From positions 1 to 15,025 of the forward strand of contig JAHDSP010000254.1 of the NCBI GenBank assembly GCA_018432645.1: DNA of 15,025 nt. Reading direction: 5' to 3'. This document shows, in pieces, positions 13,015 to 15,025 of the stretch. The notes under the pieces are model-generated. The model was not told the origin of the DNA. It did no database searches and saw nothing but the letters and a program-made list of their open reading frames with translations. Position 1 is the first letter of the stretch, and every line of letters starts with the position of its first letter. Made by a program: the position numbers and the translations under genes. This stretch comes from Bacteroidales bacterium. GTDB taxonomy: Bacteria > Bacteroidota > Bacteroidia > Bacteroidales > DTU049.

Positions 13015-15025
13015 ATGAAAGTAAAATCATTTTTAAAATTATTGCTCGTAAGCATATTTTTAATGCCTCAGATTTTAAAAGCAGATGAAGGCATGTGGCT
13101 TTTAAATTTAATTGATGAGCTAAACTACACTGATATGAAAAATAAAGGACTCAAGATTACTGCTGAACAAATCTACTCTATTAATAAAAGTTCTATAAAA
13201 GACGCCATTGTGATGATAAATGATGGTCAATGTAGTGGCTATATGGTATCTAATCAAGGGTTAATGATGACTAATCATCATTGTATTTTAGATTATATCA
13301 CTGATAATTCTATAAAATATAATTCTGATTATGTTAAAAATGGTTTTTATGCTCCAGATAAATTACAAGAGTTGTATAATCCTAATTTAAGAGTAAAATT
13401 TTTATTAAAAATCGAAGATGTAAGTGATAAAGTTTTAAAAAATGTTACTGATGATATGTCTGCTTTAGAAAGAGATTCTATTATTAATGAAAACATAGAA
13501 TTTATTATTGAAAATGCAACAAGAGGTTCATCACTAGTAGCATCTGTTGTGTCTTTTTATAAAGGGTCTCAATATATTTTGATGTTATATGAAGAATACA
13601 AAGATGTAAGGTTAGTATGTGCGCCAACTTTATCAGTAGGCCTTTTTGGTGGAGATACAGATAATTGGACTTGGCCAAGACATGATGGAGATTTTGCTTT
13701 TTTAAGAATTTATATGGGACCAGATGGTAAACCAGCTTCTTATAATAAAATGAAAAATATTCCTTATACTCCTAAATATTATTTACCTATAAGTAATAAA
13801 GGTTATGAAGAAGGTGATTTCGTTATGAGTATAGGTTACCCAGGCAATACTGATAGATTTATGACTTCCTATGGTGTGCAGCAAGTGTTAGATATTATAG
13901 ATCCTACGATTGTTAGGATTAGAGATATTAAACTTGGCATTTTAAAAAGAAATATGCAAAAAGATTCTACTATTGCTCTGATGTATACTCCTAAATATAA
14001 TAATATTTCTAACTATTGGAAATATTTTATGGGACAAATTGATGTGATGAATAGACTAAAAGTAATGGAGACAAAACGTAATCTCGAAAATGAGTTTACT
14101 TCGTGGATTAATGCAGACCCTCAGAGAAAATCGCAATATCAAAATGTACTTAATAATATTCAAAATATCATTACCTCATCAAATCAACTTCGTAAAGCAA
14201 TTATTTATTATAATGAAGCTGCTTTTAATGGACCAGATCTGATTTCATTAATCTTGAAATTTGATAGTTTGTATTTAACTTTAAAAAATAATAAATTATC
14301 TGATGATCAAAAAAATAAAATTATTCAAGAGCAAACTACAAAATTAAAGTATTATGTTTCTAATTATTTTTATCCTAGTTTCAATGCTAATGTAGATAAA
14401 GAATTATTTATTTCTCTTTTTCAAATGATATATAATGATTTATTACCACAATATCACCCTGATATTTTTATACAAATTAGCCAAAATTCTACTTTTTCAC
14501 TTTTCGCTGATGAGGTTTATAATAAATCTATATTTTCTTCTAAAACAAAAATATTTGATTTTCTAAATAATCCTCAATTATCTAATTTAGAAAATGATCT
14601 AGGTTTTAAAGTAGTGAAATCTTTATATGTTAAATATAGGGATATATATAAAGACTATCATAACACTATTATAAATCTTAATAATGAAGAAAGAAAATTC
14701 TTGGAAGGCATTAGAGAAATGCTGAAAAATTCTCATAAATTTTATCCAGATGCCAATAGTACAATGCGATTAACATATGGTAAAATAGTTAACTATACTC
14801 CTACTGGTGGTTCACCACTACCATATTATACAACTTTAGATGATATGATTGCTCGCGAAAATCTCAATAATCAAGATTTTATCATTGATCCTAAACTAAA
14901 ACAACTTTACAATAATAAAGATTTTGGTACTTATACAGTAAATGGTAAAGTACCACTTTGTTTTATTAGTGATCTTGATGTGATAGGTGGTTGCTCAGGA
15001 GCACCTGTAATAAATGCTAATGGCG
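13015..15025 (+). CDS. S46-family dipeptidyl-peptidase (DPP7/DPP11-like), 3'-truncated by window
   Basis: The frame is open from the ATG at 13015 to the right edge (670 codons). Residues 1-23 are a signal peptide ending LKA, followed by DEGMWLLNLIDELN, the usual mature start of S46 peptidases. The catalytic triad can be read: His89 (TNHHC), Asp224 (WPRHDGDFAFL) and Ser661 (GGCSGAP, codon 14995-14997), at almost the same numbers as in DPP7 and DPP11 (about 700-720 residues in total). The family removes dipeptides from the N-terminus of peptides in the periplasm. The residue that separates DPP7 from DPP11 specificity lies after the window's end. Oddities: GGCSGAP instead of GGNSGSP, and TNHHCILDYI instead of TNHHCGYGAI, so this may be a divergent branch. 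It has its own promoter box and appears to be transcribed alone within the window. Confidence 0.92.
   Translation, partial: MKVKSFLKLLLVSIFLMPQILKADEGMWLLNLIDELNYTDMKNKGLKITAEQIYSINKSSIKDAIVMINDGQCSGYMVSNQGLMMTNHHCILDYITDNSIKYNSDYVKNGFYAPDKLQELYNPNLRVKFLLKIEDVSDKVLKNVTDDMSALERDSIINENIEFIIENATRGSSLVASVVSFYKGSQYILMLYEEYKDVRLVCAPTLSVGLFGGDTDNWTWPRHDGDFAFLRIYMGPDGKPASYNKMKNIPYTPKYYLPISNKGYEEGDFVMSIGYPGNTDRFMTSYGVQQVLDIIDPTIVRIRDIKLGILKRNMQKDSTIALMYTPKYNNISNYWKYFMGQIDVMNRLKVMETKRNLENEFTSWINADPQRKSQYQNVLNNIQNIITSSNQLRKAIIYYNEAAFNGPDLISLILKFDSLYLTLKNNKLSDDQKNKIIQEQTTKLKYYVSNYFYPSFNANVDKELFISLFQMIYNDLLPQYHPDIFIQISQNSTFSLFADEVYNKSIFSSKTKIFDFLNNPQLSNLENDLGFKVVKSLYVKYRDIYKDYHNTIINLNNEERKFLEGIREMLKNSHKFYPDANSTMRLTYGKIVNYTPTGGSPLPYYTTLDDMIARENLNNQDFIIDPKLKQLYNNKDFGTYTVNGKVPLCFISDLDVIGGCSGAPVINANG

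Noticed and set aside
1..15025. tRNA, rRNA, riboswitch, CRISPR or autonomous IS genes
   Set aside because: Reading both strands, I saw no tRNA-like cloverleaf, rRNA segment, known riboswitch core or transposase motif; the only mobile-element signal is the 213-bp MITE. A covariance-model scan would be needed to exclude small RNAs.

Overview
The window looks like chromosomal DNA of a very AT-rich member of the Bacteroidota. Four independent signs support this. Several genes are preceded by the Bacteroidetes -7 promoter box TAnnTTTG. One secreted protein ends in a type IX secretion (T9SS) sorting domain. There is an S46 dipeptidyl-peptidase, a family typical of this phylum. Most genes lack a Shine-Dalgarno sequence. 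I cannot name a genus.

Layout. 1-855 (-): 5' part of an exported C1B (bleomycin-hydrolase/PepC-like) cysteine peptidase that runs off the left edge. 941-2023: a small accessory-looking patch between two copies of a 27-bp direct repeat (26/27 identical). It holds an 88-aa protein that resembles the detached C-terminal tip of a polymorphic/Rhs-type toxin, a 170-aa lipoprotein right behind it (possible immunity protein), and a perfect 14-bp palindrome; just after the second repeat copy lies a broken signal-peptide reading frame. 2031-2978 (-): PP-loop tRNA sulfurtransferase-like protein with an NFACT-R-like tail. 3018-3246: a clear MITE-like insertion (15-bp perfect terminal inverted repeats, 8-bp target duplication), sitting exactly between the divergent core promoters of its two neighbours. 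3311-6092 (+): GT4 glycosyltransferase, VOC/glyoxalase-fold protein and a polytopic GT-C-like membrane protein, plausibly surface-polysaccharide related. 6148-9265 (+): a Tyr/Gly/Trp-rich, repeat-bearing lipoprotein and an OmpP1/FadL-type outer-membrane protein, closed by a bidirectional terminator. 9332-10114 (-): secreted thioredoxin-fold protein with a T9SS sorting tail. 10193-12808 (+): tightly spaced Nudix hydrolase, AI-2E-family permease and radical SAM/SPASM protein, probably one operon. 13015-15025 (+): S46 dipeptidyl-peptidase, cut by the right edge just after its catalytic serine.

Most of the window is ordinary cell-envelope and housekeeping content: exported peptidases at both ends, glycan and lipid-transport genes between them. 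The parts most worth a second look are the MITE between two promoters, and the repeat-flanked toxin-tip/lipoprotein module with its neighbouring decayed gene start. I did not find convincing evidence for a wholly new multi-gene system.
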